Assembly (NCBI RefSeq): GCF_014192015.1
Contig: NZ_JACHXJ010000004.1
Location: 1 to 64,000 of the forward strand
Origin: Paenibacillus rhizosphaerae
GTDB lineage: Bacteria > Bacillota > Bacilli > Paenibacillales > Paenibacillaceae
Direction: 5' to 3'
DNA: 64,000 bases
Shown in pieces: positions 32,376-40,584 of this stretch. The notes beneath the pieces were generated by a model. It was not told the DNA's origin. It made no database searches and saw only the letters and a program-made list of their open reading frames with translations. The translations under genes and the position numbers were made by a program. Within the stretch, counting starts at the first letter, position 1; each line of letters begins with the position of its first letter.

Positions 32376-33223
32376 AACGATCCAAGCTGCTGATTACGCC
32401 GGTTCTGCTGTGGCTGGCGCTGTTTCTGCTCGTCCCGATGGTGATCGTCGTGGTCATGTCATTGATGAGTCGCGACACGCTGGGCAATGTTGTCTTTCAT
32501 TTCTCGCTCAACGGGTATAAAACCTTCTTCGACTCTCTGTATCTTGGAATCTATTGGGATACGCTGGTGTTGTCGGTGGTGACGACCTTTGTATGCTTGC
32601 TGGTCAGTTACCCGCTCGCTTATTTTATCGCCAATGCGTCTCCCAAGGTGCAGACCTGGGGGCTGGTGCTGATCACGATTCCGTTCTGGATCAACTTCCT
32701 GATCCGGACGTATGCCTGGGTGCTGCTGCTGCGCACGCAGGGCGTGGTGAATACGCTGCTGATCCATTTTGGATGGATTCAGGAGCCGCTGCAAATGCTG
32801 TATACCAAAGGCGCAGTGCTGCTTGGCATGGTCTACAACTTCATTCCGTTTATGGTGCTGCCGATTTACGTCGCGCTGGAGCAGATGGACAAGCGGCTGC
32901 TGGATGCGGCCAGCGACCTGGGGGCTACCCGCTGGAAGGCGTTCCGCCATATTACGCTGCCGCAGAGCAAGTCCGGGATCATGACCGGCTGTGTGCTGGT
33001 CTACGTCTCCACGACGGGGATGTTCGTCGTTACGGACATTCTCGGCGGGGCCAAGTCGACGATGATCAGTAACATCATCCAGCAGCAGTACCTGGGGGCG
33101 CGAAACTGGCCGTTTGGCTCGGCGCTGTCCGTGATTTTTGTGATCACGTCCCTCATTCTGATCCTGCTGTTTAACCGGGCAATGCAGTCCCGGGCGGACC
33201 GTGCGAAGGAGGGAAGAGCATGA
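32372..33223 (+). CDS. potB: Spermidine/putrescine ABC transporter permease PotB
   Basis: 283 aa, six membrane segments, with the EAA-type loop MDKRLLDAASDLGATRWKAF near 172-191 that docks the ATPase. Starts in the potA stop (ATGA overlap). Confidence 0.93.
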   Translation: MKRSKLLITPVLLWLALFLLVPMVIVVVMSLMSRDTLGNVVFHFSLNGYKTFFDSLYLGIYWDTLVLSVVTTFVCLLVSYPLAYFIANASPKVQTWGLVLITIPFWINFLIRTYAWVLLLRTQGVVNTLLIHFGWIQEPLQMLYTKGAVLLGMVYNFIPFMVLPIYVALEQMDKRLLDAASDLGATRWKAFRHITLPQSKSGIMTGCVLVYVSTTGMFVVTDILGGAKSTMISNIIQQQYLGARNWPFGSALSVIFVITSLILILLFNRAMQSRADRAKEGRA

Positions 33224-34026
33224 GGAAGAAAAGTCACCCCCTGCTGGGGATTCACTCTGTGCTGATGATGATTTTTATTTATGTGCCGATCCTGCTGATT
33301 ATTATTTATTCATTTAATAACACGAGGCTCAGCGGAGACTGGGAAGGATTCACGTTCGACTGGTACGCCTCGCTGATGACCGATGACCACGTGCTCGAAG
33401 CGCTCATGAACAGCTTGACCGTCGGGATCGTCTCCACGATCGTGGCGACGCTGCTCGGGACGGTCGGCGCCTTGTCCCTGCGGGGGCTTGGCCGGCGATG
33501 GAAGGGCAGCATGAACGGGCTAATGTACCTGCCCGTCATTATTCCCGATATCATTATGGGGCTGTCGCTGCTGGTGCTGTTCAACCAGATGCATGTTCCG
33601 CTGGGTAAAGCGACGGTTATCATCGCTCATATTACGTTCAGCATGTCGTATGTCTATGTCGTCGTGACGGCCCGCCTTGCGGGAATGGGCAAGCAGCTGG
33701 AGGAGGCGGCCTCCGACCTTGGCGCCACCCCTTGGCAGACGTTCCGCCATGTGACGTGGCCGCAAATTTTTCCGGGCGTCATCTCAGGAGCGCTGATCGC
33801 GTTTACGATGTCGCTGGACGACTTTATGGTCAGCTTCTTCGTGGCCGGGCCAAGCTCGACTACGCTGCCGATTTACATCTACGGCCAGGTGAAGCGGGGA
33901 ATCTCGCCGGAAATTAACGCGCTGTGTACACTGCTGATCGTGGTGAGCGTCGTGCTGATTTTGCTGGCGCAGTTTTTCCTCAACCGCGGCAAAGGCCAGA
34001 AGAAGCATAAAATGCTGCCGATTTAA
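33220..34026 (+). CDS. potC: Spermidine/putrescine ABC transporter permease PotC
   Basis: 268 aa, six membrane segments, EAA loop KQLEEAASDLGATPWQTF near 157-174. ATGA overlap with potB. Confidence 0.93.
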   Translation: MRKKSHPLLGIHSVLMMIFIYVPILLIIIYSFNNTRLSGDWEGFTFDWYASLMTDDHVLEALMNSLTVGIVSTIVATLLGTVGALSLRGLGRRWKGSMNGLMYLPVIIPDIIMGLSLLVLFNQMHVPLGKATVIIAHITFSMSYVYVVVTARLAGMGKQLEEAASDLGATPWQTFRHVTWPQIFPGVISGALIAFTMSLDDFMVSFFVAGPSSTTLPIYIYGQVKRGISPEINALCTLLIVVSVVLILLAQFFLNRGKGQKKHKMLPI

Positions 34027-34106
34027 CGCAGCTGCAAGATATGGAACGATTGAACTACAAGATCTGGACTACATGCTATAAGGAGAAAGAGAGGAGATAT
34101 GTTACT

Positions 34107-35162
34107 GTGAAAAGAAAGGGTATCGCCGGTCTCGTACTGGCTGGGGCACTCGCCCTCGTGTCGGTTGCATCCCTGGGAGGTTGCTCATCTTCCAAGGAGA
34201 CGCTTCATATCTACAGCTGGGCTGACAATTTTGACGAGCAGGTGCTCAAGGACTTCGAGAGTAAATTCAACGTCAAGGTTACGTATGACAACTATGCGAA
34301 CAACGAGGATTTGCTGGCCAAAATCAAGGCAGGCGGCGGCGGATACGATTTGATCCAGCCTTCGGACTACATGGTCCGGACGATGATCGAGAACAATCTG
34401 CTGGAACCGCTGGATATGAACAACATTCCGAACTTCGCGAACATTCAGGAATCGCTGAAGAACCCTGCTTTTGATCCGGGCAATAAATACTCGATCGTAT
34501 ACACTTCCGGCGTAACGGGTATCGCGTATAACAAAAAATACGTGAAGGACACCATCGACAGCTGGGAGGATCTGTGGGACCCGAAATACAAGGGCAAGGT
34601 CCTCCTGCTGGACGACAACCGCGAAGTGATTGGCATGGCCTTGAAAAAGCAGGGGCACTCGAACAGTTCCCAGGATGAAGGCGAAATCAAATCGGCCGTG
34701 GACGACTTGAAGAAGCTCCTGCCGAGCGTTCTTGCTTTCGACACGGATACCATCAAGCAGAAGATGATTCAGGAGGAAGGCTGGATCGGAACGGTATGGT
34801 CCGGCGACGCCGCTTTTATCGCGAAGGACAATCCGGACGTGGAATACGTCGTGCCAAAAGAGGGCGGGACGATTTTCTCGGACAACTATGCGATCCCGAA
34901 AGGGGCCGAGCATAAAGAGCTCGCCGAGAAGTTTATCAACTACATGCTCGATCCGCAGGTCAGCGCTAAGAACTATGAGTCGATCGGATACAGCGATCCG
35001 AACGTCAAAGCGATGGAGTTCCACAGCGAGGAATACCGGAACAACCATATGATCAACCTTTCCGAAGAAGAGCTGAGCCGGACGGAATGGCTCGGCGATG
35101 TAAAGGATACACTGCAGCTCTATGACCGCTACTGGACAGAGCTGAAGAGCGGACGGGAGTAA
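34107..35162 (+). CDS. potD: Spermidine/putrescine-binding lipoprotein PotD
   Basis: 351 aa from GTG 34107 (GAGAGGAG upstream). Signal peptide with lipobox LGGC and lipidation at Cys26, a substrate for Lgt encoded at 4690. Mature part follows the PotD pattern (HIYSWADNFDEQVLKDFESKF split; YDLIQPSDYMV; VWSGDAAFIA; GAEHKELAEKFINYMLDP). Extracellular solute receptor of the pot importer, last gene of the operon. Confidence 0.93.
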   Translation: MKRKGIAGLVLAGALALVSVASLGGCSSSKETLHIYSWADNFDEQVLKDFESKFNVKVTYDNYANNEDLLAKIKAGGGGYDLIQPSDYMVRTMIENNLLEPLDMNNIPNFANIQESLKNPAFDPGNKYSIVYTSGVTGIAYNKKYVKDTIDSWEDLWDPKYKGKVLLLDDNREVIGMALKKQGHSNSSQDEGEIKSAVDDLKKLLPSVLAFDTDTIKQKMIQEEGWIGTVWSGDAAFIAKDNPDVEYVVPKEGGTIFSDNYAIPKGAEHKELAEKFINYMLDPQVSAKNYESIGYSDPNVKAMEFHSEEYRNNHMINLSEEELSRTEWLGDVKDTLQLYDRYWTELKSGRE

Positions 35163-35197
35163 TATTGGTCACCAGATAAATACAGCAATCCAAGCAA

Positions 35198-35251
35198 ATC
35201 GCTCTGTTTCCAGACCCCAGTGGTTGAGGTCTGGAACAGGGCGATTTTTTG
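35198..35251 (+). terminator. Intrinsic terminator after potD
   Basis: AAATCGC-CTGTTTCCAGACC pairs with GGTCTGGAACAG-GGCGATTTTTT; a long stable stem with T-run. Confidence 0.92.
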
Positions 35252-35383
35252 CTGGGCAGCATATCCGGCTTATCCGGATTGCGCAGGCAGACCATGCTCG
35301 TGACTGCTTCATTGTGACCTTGTACACAGGAAGGACACAAAGGTTAAGAGAGTTATACTTTTGGCTGGCGTAAACGACAATAC

Positions 35384-35428
35384 TGTAACCCCGGTTGTAA
35401 ACAAATCGGCCGAGGTCTTTTTTATAAT
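35384..35428 (+). promoter_or_regulatory. Promoter region of the CuAO-N/DUF3298-type gene
   Basis: TATAAT at 35423-35428 lacks a good -35 at the right distance. An alternative ECF-like pair TGTAAC (35384-35389), 17 bp, CGGC (35407-35410) is also present. Which is used is open. Confidence 0.3.
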
Positions 35429-35504
35429 AGGGAAGTGGTGAATGTGGGTAATAAATCATATGACTAGCACAAGCAGCAATGTTTGGAGAGGAGATTTGAT
35501 AGGG

Positions 35505-36608
35505 ATGAATAAGGGAATGAAATGGGGAGCCGCGGTGCTGGCCGCAGGCGTGTTGATCGGAAATGCCGGCGTGTTCGGAGGTTCACAGGTATCGGCAGCA
35601 GCCACAAAACCGGTCGTGAAGCCGGCTGCGCAGCCGGGAGTGGCGTTGAAATATAACGGCAAGGTGTTATCGTTGCAGGGGAAATTGGTGGACGGGGTCA
35701 CCATGATTCCGGTGTCCATTTTGCGCGATGCCGCCGGTCTGCCGCTGTCTTATAATCCGGGTATCAAGACGTACACCGTCGGATCCGGGGTAACGAAGCT
35801 GAACCTGGAGGTTTCCGAATACGGGGTCAGCGCTTATATCAACGGAAGCTATGTGGGTGACAATTCGAATAACTACGAGGGCAAATTGATCGACGGCAAG
35901 CTGTATGTCCCTTTCAAACTGCTGAACGACTATATGGGCTTTCAGGGCGTGTATAATGCTTCTTCCAAAACATTGAGCCTGTCCAAGCGCCAGATGAACC
36001 AGGTGACGATCTCCACCGAGCTCATCAAGGCGAGCGACGCTAATGCAACGATTCTGATCCGCTATCCTCAGTTAAGCGGGCTGGCTAATGCGGACGCCCA
36101 GGAGACAATCAACAAAGTATTTAAAGACAAGGCGGAGGCATTCGCTGCAGAAGCCAAGGCCAAAGCGGAAAAGCGCGACGCAAAGGTGGAGCACCCGTAT
36201 GAGTTTGACGGAACCTTCCTGGTCACTTACAACCGCCAAGGCGTCCTGAGCATCGTGACGGACGCTTATGAATACACAGGCGGAGCTCATGGCATGACGG
36301 CTCGCGAAGGATTTACGTTCTCGCTGAAGGACGGCAAACAGCTGACGCTCGACAGCCTGCTCCACAATTCGGCCGACGCCAAGACCAAGCTGGACAAACT
36401 GCTGAAGCAAAGAGCGACCAAAGACGGCTTCACAGACGGCTTTAACGGTCTGAAAAAGGATGCAGACTACTATGTGAAGGAGAGCGGATTGACGATCTTC
36501 TTCCAGCAGTATGAAATCGGGCCATATGCCGCCGGCTTCCCGACGTATACGTTTAACTTCAGCGACCTGCTGCCAAAGGGAACGGATCCGTTCGAAGCGG
36601 CGAAATAA
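35505..36608 (+). CDS. Secreted protein: copper amine oxidase-like N-terminal domain plus DUF4163/DUF3298
   Basis: 367 aa from ATG 35505. Signal peptide ~1-32 ending at QVSAAATK. Residues ~45-160 match the copper-amine-oxidase N-terminal-like domain common in Paenibacillus surface proteins (LQGKLVDGVTMIPVSIL; LIDGKLYVPFKLL). The C-terminal half (YEYTGGAHGMTAREGFTF; KQLTLDSLLHN) is DUF4163/DUF3298 as in PdaC and RsiV. Probably a cell-envelope protein; no enzyme activity can be claimed. Confidence 0.82.
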   Translation: MNKGMKWGAAVLAAGVLIGNAGVFGGSQVSAAATKPVVKPAAQPGVALKYNGKVLSLQGKLVDGVTMIPVSILRDAAGLPLSYNPGIKTYTVGSGVTKLNLEVSEYGVSAYINGSYVGDNSNNYEGKLIDGKLYVPFKLLNDYMGFQGVYNASSKTLSLSKRQMNQVTISTELIKASDANATILIRYPQLSGLANADAQETINKVFKDKAEAFAAEAKAKAEKRDAKVEHPYEFDGTFLVTYNRQGVLSIVTDAYEYTGGAHGMTAREGFTFSLKDGKQLTLDSLLHNSADAKTKLDKLLKQRATKDGFTDGFNGLKKDADYYVKESGLTIFFQQYEIGPYAAGFPTYTFNFSDLLPKGTDPFEAAK

Positions 36609-36710
36609 AGAAGCCGAAGCAGCCGAGATGATATAAGCAGAGTCAGACGATATAGAACGATGTATCCCAACGAGCAGCCGGTCAACGGTCCTCAAGGGAT
36701 GCTTTATGCG

Positions 36711-36755
36711 ACCAAACCCCCGTTAAACTAAAACGGGGGTTTGGCTGTTTTTGCT
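36711..36755 (+). terminator. Intrinsic terminator after the CuAO-N gene
   Basis: CCAAACCCCCGTT, loop AAACTA, AAACGGGGGTTTGG, then CTGTTTTTG. Confidence 0.92.
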
Positions 36756-36756
36756 T

Positions 36757-36862
36757 GGTGGCGACAGCCGTCTCGTCGGACAGCGGCTCGATGTTGATCG
36801 CGCGCACGTAGCCGTTGCCTTTTTTCGAGAAGAAATCATGCTGCTTGGTCGGGCCGGTTCAG
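36757..36862 (-). pseudogene. Relic of a class Ib ribonucleotide reductase beta-subunit gene (nrdF), C-terminal fragment
   Basis: On the minus strand one frame reads TKQHDFFSKKGNGYVRA followed by INIEPLSDE, resembling the C-terminal tail of NrdF (E. coli NrdF ends with a similar HDFFS-G-SSYV segment and an acidic tail). A TGA stands just upstream in frame and there is no start codon. The frame then runs into the terminator at 36711-36755, so the natural end is also lost. It looks like the remains of a deleted nrd operon. Short match, from memory only. Confidence 0.5.
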
Positions 36863-37073
36863 CCTCGCTGAATATGAAATCCCATCATCGTAAAACTACA
36901 CCGAATTGACTGGTATAGAGGGGAAAATATGTTATATATACTATGCCGTTGGAAATCAATATGTAGATGATATTTGACGCGTATTAAGAATAATACATCA
37001 ATATATTGATGTGGTCATGCTTATGAGAATCATGCTCTATGAAGCTCGCCTCATCCTGCGCGGCGCCTGGCAA
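36863..37073. other. AT-rich non-coding region with an 18-bp palindrome
   Basis: No gene is seen. The perfect palindrome at 36995-37012 is the only clear structure (listed separately). AT content is much higher than in the neighbouring genes, in line with decayed DNA. Confidence 0.5.
36995..37012. promoter_or_regulatory. Perfect 18-bp palindrome resembling an NrdR box
   Basis: ACATCAATATATTGATGT is fully self-complementary. Its core CAATATATTG resembles the core of NrdR boxes that control ribonucleotide reductase genes. It lies upstream (minus strand) of the nrdF relic. A second, aligned box at the usual ~31-bp distance is not seen. Confidence 0.4.
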
Positions 37074-37138
37074 AACAAAAAAAACAGGGAGCCTCCCGGT
37101 GATCCCTAAGCGGATCGAGTCGGGGAGATTCCCTGTTT
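37074..37138 (-). terminator. Terminator of clpP
   Basis: On the minus strand AAACAGGGA (37138-37130) pairs with TCCCTGTTT (37090-37082) followed by a run of T. Confidence 0.8.
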
Positions 37139-37164
37139 TACTCTGGTTCCAAAGCCGTGATGAT

Positions 37165-37761
37165 TTACACGCCTTGGATTGGAGTGCTTTCCAGAACTTT
37201 ATCGATCAGTCCATATTCCTGCGCTTCAGCTGCGCTCATGAAGTAGTCACGGTCGGTGTCTTTCTCGATGCGCTCCAGTGGCTGTCCGGTACGTTCGGAC
37301 AGGATGCGGTTCAAGGTGTCGCGCATTTTCAGAATGCGGCGGGCGCGGATTTCGATATCCGTAGCCTGGCCTTGCGCACCACCGAGTGGCTGGTGGATCA
37401 TGATCTCACTGTTCGGCAGGCCGAAGCGTTTGCCCTTGGCGCCGGCGTTCAGCAGGAACGCGCCCATGGAAGCGGCCAAGCCTACGCAGATTGTAGATAC
37501 GTCCGGTTTGATAAACTGCATGGTATCGAATATCGCCATACCGGCCGTAATGGATCCGCCGGGGCTGTTGATGTACAAATGGATGTCTTTCTCCGGATCT
37601 TCGGCTGCGAGGAACAGCAGCTGGGCGATGATAGAATTGGCGACCACGTCATTGACTTCGGTGCCCAGGAAAATGATGCGGTCTTTCAGCAAACGGGAAT
37701 AGATGTCGTAAGCCCGTTCACCGCGGTTGCTTTGTTCGACGACCATAGGAATATAACTCAC
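37165..37761 (-). CDS. clpP: ATP-dependent Clp protease proteolytic subunit
   Basis: 198 aa from GTG 37761, preceded on the minus strand by GGGAGG; the upstream ATG at 37788 would put the site inside the gene. Serine protease forming the double heptamer ring that works with ClpC/ClpX. The catalytic triad is complete: Ser98 (LAASMGA), His123 (MIHQPLGG), Asp172 (DTDRDYF). Monocistronic. Confidence 0.96.
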   Translation of the reverse strand: MSYIPMVVEQSNRGERAYDIYSRLLKDRIIFLGTEVNDVVANSIIAQLLFLAAEDPEKDIHLYINSPGGSITAGMAIFDTMQFIKPDVSTICVGLAASMGAFLLNAGAKGKRFGLPNSEIMIHQPLGGAQGQATDIEIRARRILKMRDTLNRILSERTGQPLERIEKDTDRDYFMSAAEAQEYGLIDKVLESTPIQGV

Positions 37762-37874
37762 GTGGAAAACCTCCCTTAATTGGCTCAAAATAGGTCATTC
37801 TATACATACTGTTACCGTATTAACCACATGATAAACAATTTCAAACAAAAAGTCAAAGAAAGTCAAACTCGGGG

Positions 37875-37902
37875 TAAAAAAAATAGCCATCTGATTGGCT
37901 GT
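37875..37902 (-). terminator. Terminator of tRNA-Arg
   Basis: On the minus strand AGCCA-ATCAGA-TGGCT is followed by ATTTTTTTT. A further inverted repeat AGAACGG/CCGTTCT lies between it and the tRNA (37930-37946). Confidence 0.75.
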
Positions 37903-37968
37903 AGTGTCTTTGGTTAAAAACATAACGTAGAACGGTCGCCGTTCTGCGTTCTCTTCTATTGAATAAAA

Positions 37969-38043
37969 TGGCGCGCCCGCGAGGAATTGAACCTCGATCT
38001 CAGGCTTCGGAGGCCTACGTCATATCCATTGGACCACGGGCGC
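37969..38043 (-). tRNA. tRNA-Arg(CCG)
   Basis: Minus-strand tRNA with acceptor stem GCGCCCG/CGGGCGC, discriminator G, encoded CCA, and anticodon CCG in loop CTCCGAA. Single tRNA with its own promoter and terminator. Confidence 0.95.
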
Positions 38044-38063
38044 AAAATTCAATAGCAAGAGTT

Positions 38064-38092
38064 ATTATATGATAACTTGCCTCAAAATGCAA
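38064..38092 (-). promoter_or_regulatory. Sigma-A promoter of tRNA-Arg
   Basis: On the minus strand TTGCAT (38092-38087), 17 bp, TATAAT (38069-38064). Confidence 0.8.
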
Positions 38093-38173
38093 GAGCTAAG
38101 TTATTAATTTTTTTGGAGCAGGTAAATCCTGTATAAGCGGAAAGGAGGATGTGAATTATAGTCAGTGGACTAC

Positions 38174-38202
38174 TTGCAACCAGCGCCATTATTGAGTAGA
38201 AT
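38174..38202 (+). promoter_or_regulatory. Promoter of the cggR glycolytic operon
   Basis: TTGCAA (38174-38179), 17 bp, TAGAAT (38197-38202); the start site falls on the CggR operator. Confidence 0.75.
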
Positions 38203-38207
38203 AGTGG

Positions 38208-38243
38208 TGGGACTTAAAACGTTGACCCGGGACATTTTAGGGC
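38208..38243 (+). promoter_or_regulatory. CggR operator
   Basis: TGGGAC (38208-38213) and CGGGAC (38228-38233) are direct repeats 20 bp apart, matching the B. subtilis pattern CGGGAC-N6-TGTC-N4 repeated twice; the second half of each repeat (TGTC) is weakly kept. The site lies just downstream of the -10 box, as in B. subtilis, where it blocks transcription unless fructose-1,6-bisphosphate is bound. Confidence 0.75.
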
Positions 38244-38283
38244 CAGGGGAGAGAGGGAAGCGAAGTTGCAGGAGTGGAAAGAA

Positions 38284-39321
38284 ATGCGGGATATATTAGA
38301 GATACAAAAGCAGCTTCTGCCTGATCTCGTGGACGTTCTCAAGACCAGATACACCATTCTTCACCAGATCATGCTCTCGGAGCTGATCGGCCGGAGAACG
38401 CTCGCCGCATCCCTGCATATGACGGAACGGGTGCTGCGGGCCGAGACGGATCTTCTCAAGTCCCAGGGCCTGATCGAGATCGAGAGCTCTGGGATGAGGG
38501 TCAGCGAGGCGGGAAGCAAGCTGCTCGAACAGATGGAGCCGATGGTAAAAGTGCTGTTCGGTCTCAATGATCTGGGCGAGAAGATCCGCCGGACGTACGG
38601 CTTGCGCAAAGTCGTTGTCGTGCCTGGGGATTGCGAATCGTCGCCGCTCACGAAGCGCGATTTGGGACGTGCGGGCGCCAAAGCGCTGCTTGGCGTCATG
38701 AACCAAGGGGACACCGTAGCGGTGACCGGAGGCTCGACGCTCGCTGAAGTGGCGGAGCAGCTGACGCCGCAGGCGGCCGTGTCGATGAAGAACAGCTGGT
38801 TCGTGCCGGCACGGGGCGGACTGGGCGAAAGCGTGGAGTTTCAGGCGAACACGATCGCATCCACCATGGCGAAGCGCGTCGGCGCGCAGTACCGGCTGCT
38901 GCATGTGCCGGACCTCTTAAGCGATGAAGCTTATCAATCGCTGGTACAGGACCGCAACATCCAGGAGATTGTGCAGGCCATCAGGCACTGCCGCATCATC
39001 ATGCACGGCATCGGGGACGCGATGGAGATGACCCGCCGCAGAAGGCTGGATCCCGCCGCCGTGGAAGAGATCCGGTCGGAAGGAGCCGTAGCCGAATCCT
39101 TTGGCTACTATTTCAATGAACAAGGCGTTGTCGTTCATAAAATGATGACTTTGGGGCTGCGGCTGGAGGATATTATGCGGACCGAGACCGTCATCGGCAT
39201 TGCGGGCGGCCGAAACAAGGCCCAAGCGATCCATGCGGTGCTTAAGTTCGGCCACGAGGACATTCTGGTGGTTGACGAAGCGGCCGCCATCGAGATCTGC
39301 CGGGAAATTGACAGCGAGTAA
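38284..39321 (+). CDS. cggR: Central glycolytic genes regulator CggR
   Basis: 345 aa from ATG 38284 (GGAGTGGA upstream), which aligns with the B. subtilis start; TTG 38266 is an alternative. N-terminal winged HTH (GRRTLAASLHMTERVLRAE), C-terminal sugar-binding domain of the SorC family (AVTGGSTLAEVAEQL; VPARGGLGESVEFQANTI; EAFGYYF-like segment). Represses its own operon; fructose-1,6-bisphosphate relieves repression. A matching operator is present. Confidence 0.95.
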   Translation: MRDILEIQKQLLPDLVDVLKTRYTILHQIMLSELIGRRTLAASLHMTERVLRAETDLLKSQGLIEIESSGMRVSEAGSKLLEQMEPMVKVLFGLNDLGEKIRRTYGLRKVVVVPGDCESSPLTKRDLGRAGAKALLGVMNQGDTVAVTGGSTLAEVAEQLTPQAAVSMKNSWFVPARGGLGESVEFQANTIASTMAKRVGAQYRLLHVPDLLSDEAYQSLVQDRNIQEIVQAIRHCRIIMHGIGDAMEMTRRRRLDPAAVEEIRSEGAVAESFGYYFNEQGVVVHKMMTLGLRLEDIMRTETVIGIAGGRNKAQAIHAVLKFGHEDILVVDEAAAIEICREIDSE

Positions 39322-39344
39322 ACAACATTCCTTTTGATGTCATG

Positions 39345-39364
39345 ACAGGTATCTACCTGTTTTG
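39345..39364 (+). other. Stem-loop between cggR and gapA
   Basis: ACAGGTA-TC-TACCTGT followed by TTTT. In B. subtilis the cggR-gapA message is cut here and a stem-loop stabilises gapA mRNA; this could play the same part or act as a weak terminator. Confidence 0.55.
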
Positions 39365-39400
39365 AATAAATAAAATACGAACTTTTGGGAGGACTATTCA

Positions 39401-40411
39401 ATGAGTGTAAAAGTAGGCATTAACGGTTTTGGACGTATCGGACGACTCGCTTTCCGCCGTATTCAAAATGTGGAAGGCATCGAAGTTGTAGCCATCAACG
39501 ACCTTACTGACGCTAAGATGTTGGCCCATCTGCTCAAATATGATACAACGCAAGGCACTTTCAACGGAGACATCGAAGTTCACGACGGCTTCTTCAAAGT
39601 GAACGGCAAAGAAGTTAAGGTTCTGGCGAACCGCAACCCTGAAGAACTTCCTTGGGGCGACCTTGGCGTAGACATCGTTCTCGAGTGCACAGGCTTCTTC
39701 ACAACGAAAGAAGCTGCCGAGAAACACCTGAAAGGTGGAGCTAAGAAAGTAGTGATCTCCGCTCCGGCTACAGGCGACATGAAAACGATCGTGTACAACG
39801 TTAATCATGAAACACTGGACGGAACAGAGACAGTGATCTCCGGCGCATCTTGCACAACGAACTGCCTGGCTCCTATGGCCAAAACGCTGAATGACAAGTT
39901 CGGTATCGTTCAAGGCTTGATGACAACGATCCACGCTTACACTGGCGACCAAAACACCCTGGACGCTCCGCATCCAAAAGGTGACTTCCGTCGTGCGCGT
40001 GCAGCTGCTGAGAACATCATTCCTAACTCCACTGGCGCTGCAAAAGCGATTGGTCTGGTTCTTCCAGAATTGCAAGGCAAACTGGACGGTGCCGCTCAAC
40101 GCGTACCTGTACCAACAGGTTCCCTGACTGAGCTCGTTACAGTTCTGAACACCAAAGTAACGGCTGACGAAGTTAACGCAGCAATGAAAGAAGCTTCCGA
40201 TCCAGAAACTTACGGCTACACTGAAGACGAAATCGTATCTTCCGACATCAAAGGCATCACCTTCGGTTCGCTCTTCGACGCTACTCAAACTAAAGTGTTG
40301 ACTGTTGGCGACCAACAGCTGGTTAAAACCGTTGCTTGGTACGACAACGAAATGTCTTACACTTCCCAATTGGTTCGCACATTGGCATACTTCGCTAAGA
40401 TCGCTAAGTAA
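39401..40411 (+). CDS. gapA: Glyceraldehyde-3-phosphate dehydrogenase (glycolytic, NAD)
   Basis: 336 aa. NAD-binding GINGFGRIGR at 6-15, catalytic Cys151 in SGASCTTNCLAPM, His near 178 in TTIHAYTGDQ. RBS TGGGAGG. Third-codon choice here is more A/T-rich and biased than neighbours, typical of a very highly expressed gene. Regulated by CggR. Confidence 0.97.
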   Translation: MSVKVGINGFGRIGRLAFRRIQNVEGIEVVAINDLTDAKMLAHLLKYDTTQGTFNGDIEVHDGFFKVNGKEVKVLANRNPEELPWGDLGVDIVLECTGFFTTKEAAEKHLKGGAKKVVISAPATGDMKTIVYNVNHETLDGTETVISGASCTTNCLAPMAKTLNDKFGIVQGLMTTIHAYTGDQNTLDAPHPKGDFRRARAAAENIIPNSTGAAKAIGLVLPELQGKLDGAAQRVPVPTGSLTELVTVLNTKVTADEVNAAMKEASDPETYGYTEDEIVSSDIKGITFGSLFDATQTKVLTVGDQQLVKTVAWYDNEMSYTSQLVRTLAYFAKIAK

Positions 40412-40584
40412 TAACGGCCGTCCCATAGCGAAAACATCCCGAGCGGAAACAGGCATCTTGTGTTTCCGCTCTTTGTAAATTTAGTGAATTTCGCGGACAA
40501 ATCGCCCGAATTCCTAACATGCTGAACCACGGGGCCGATGAGGCTGTCCTGTTAAAAATATTGGGTGCGGAGGGAAACAATACG

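Noticed and set aside
36929..36945. Second NrdR-like box near TATATATA at 36933
   Set aside because: The region is AT-rich and the distance to the palindrome (about 67 bp centre to centre) does not fit the usual ~31-bp spacing.
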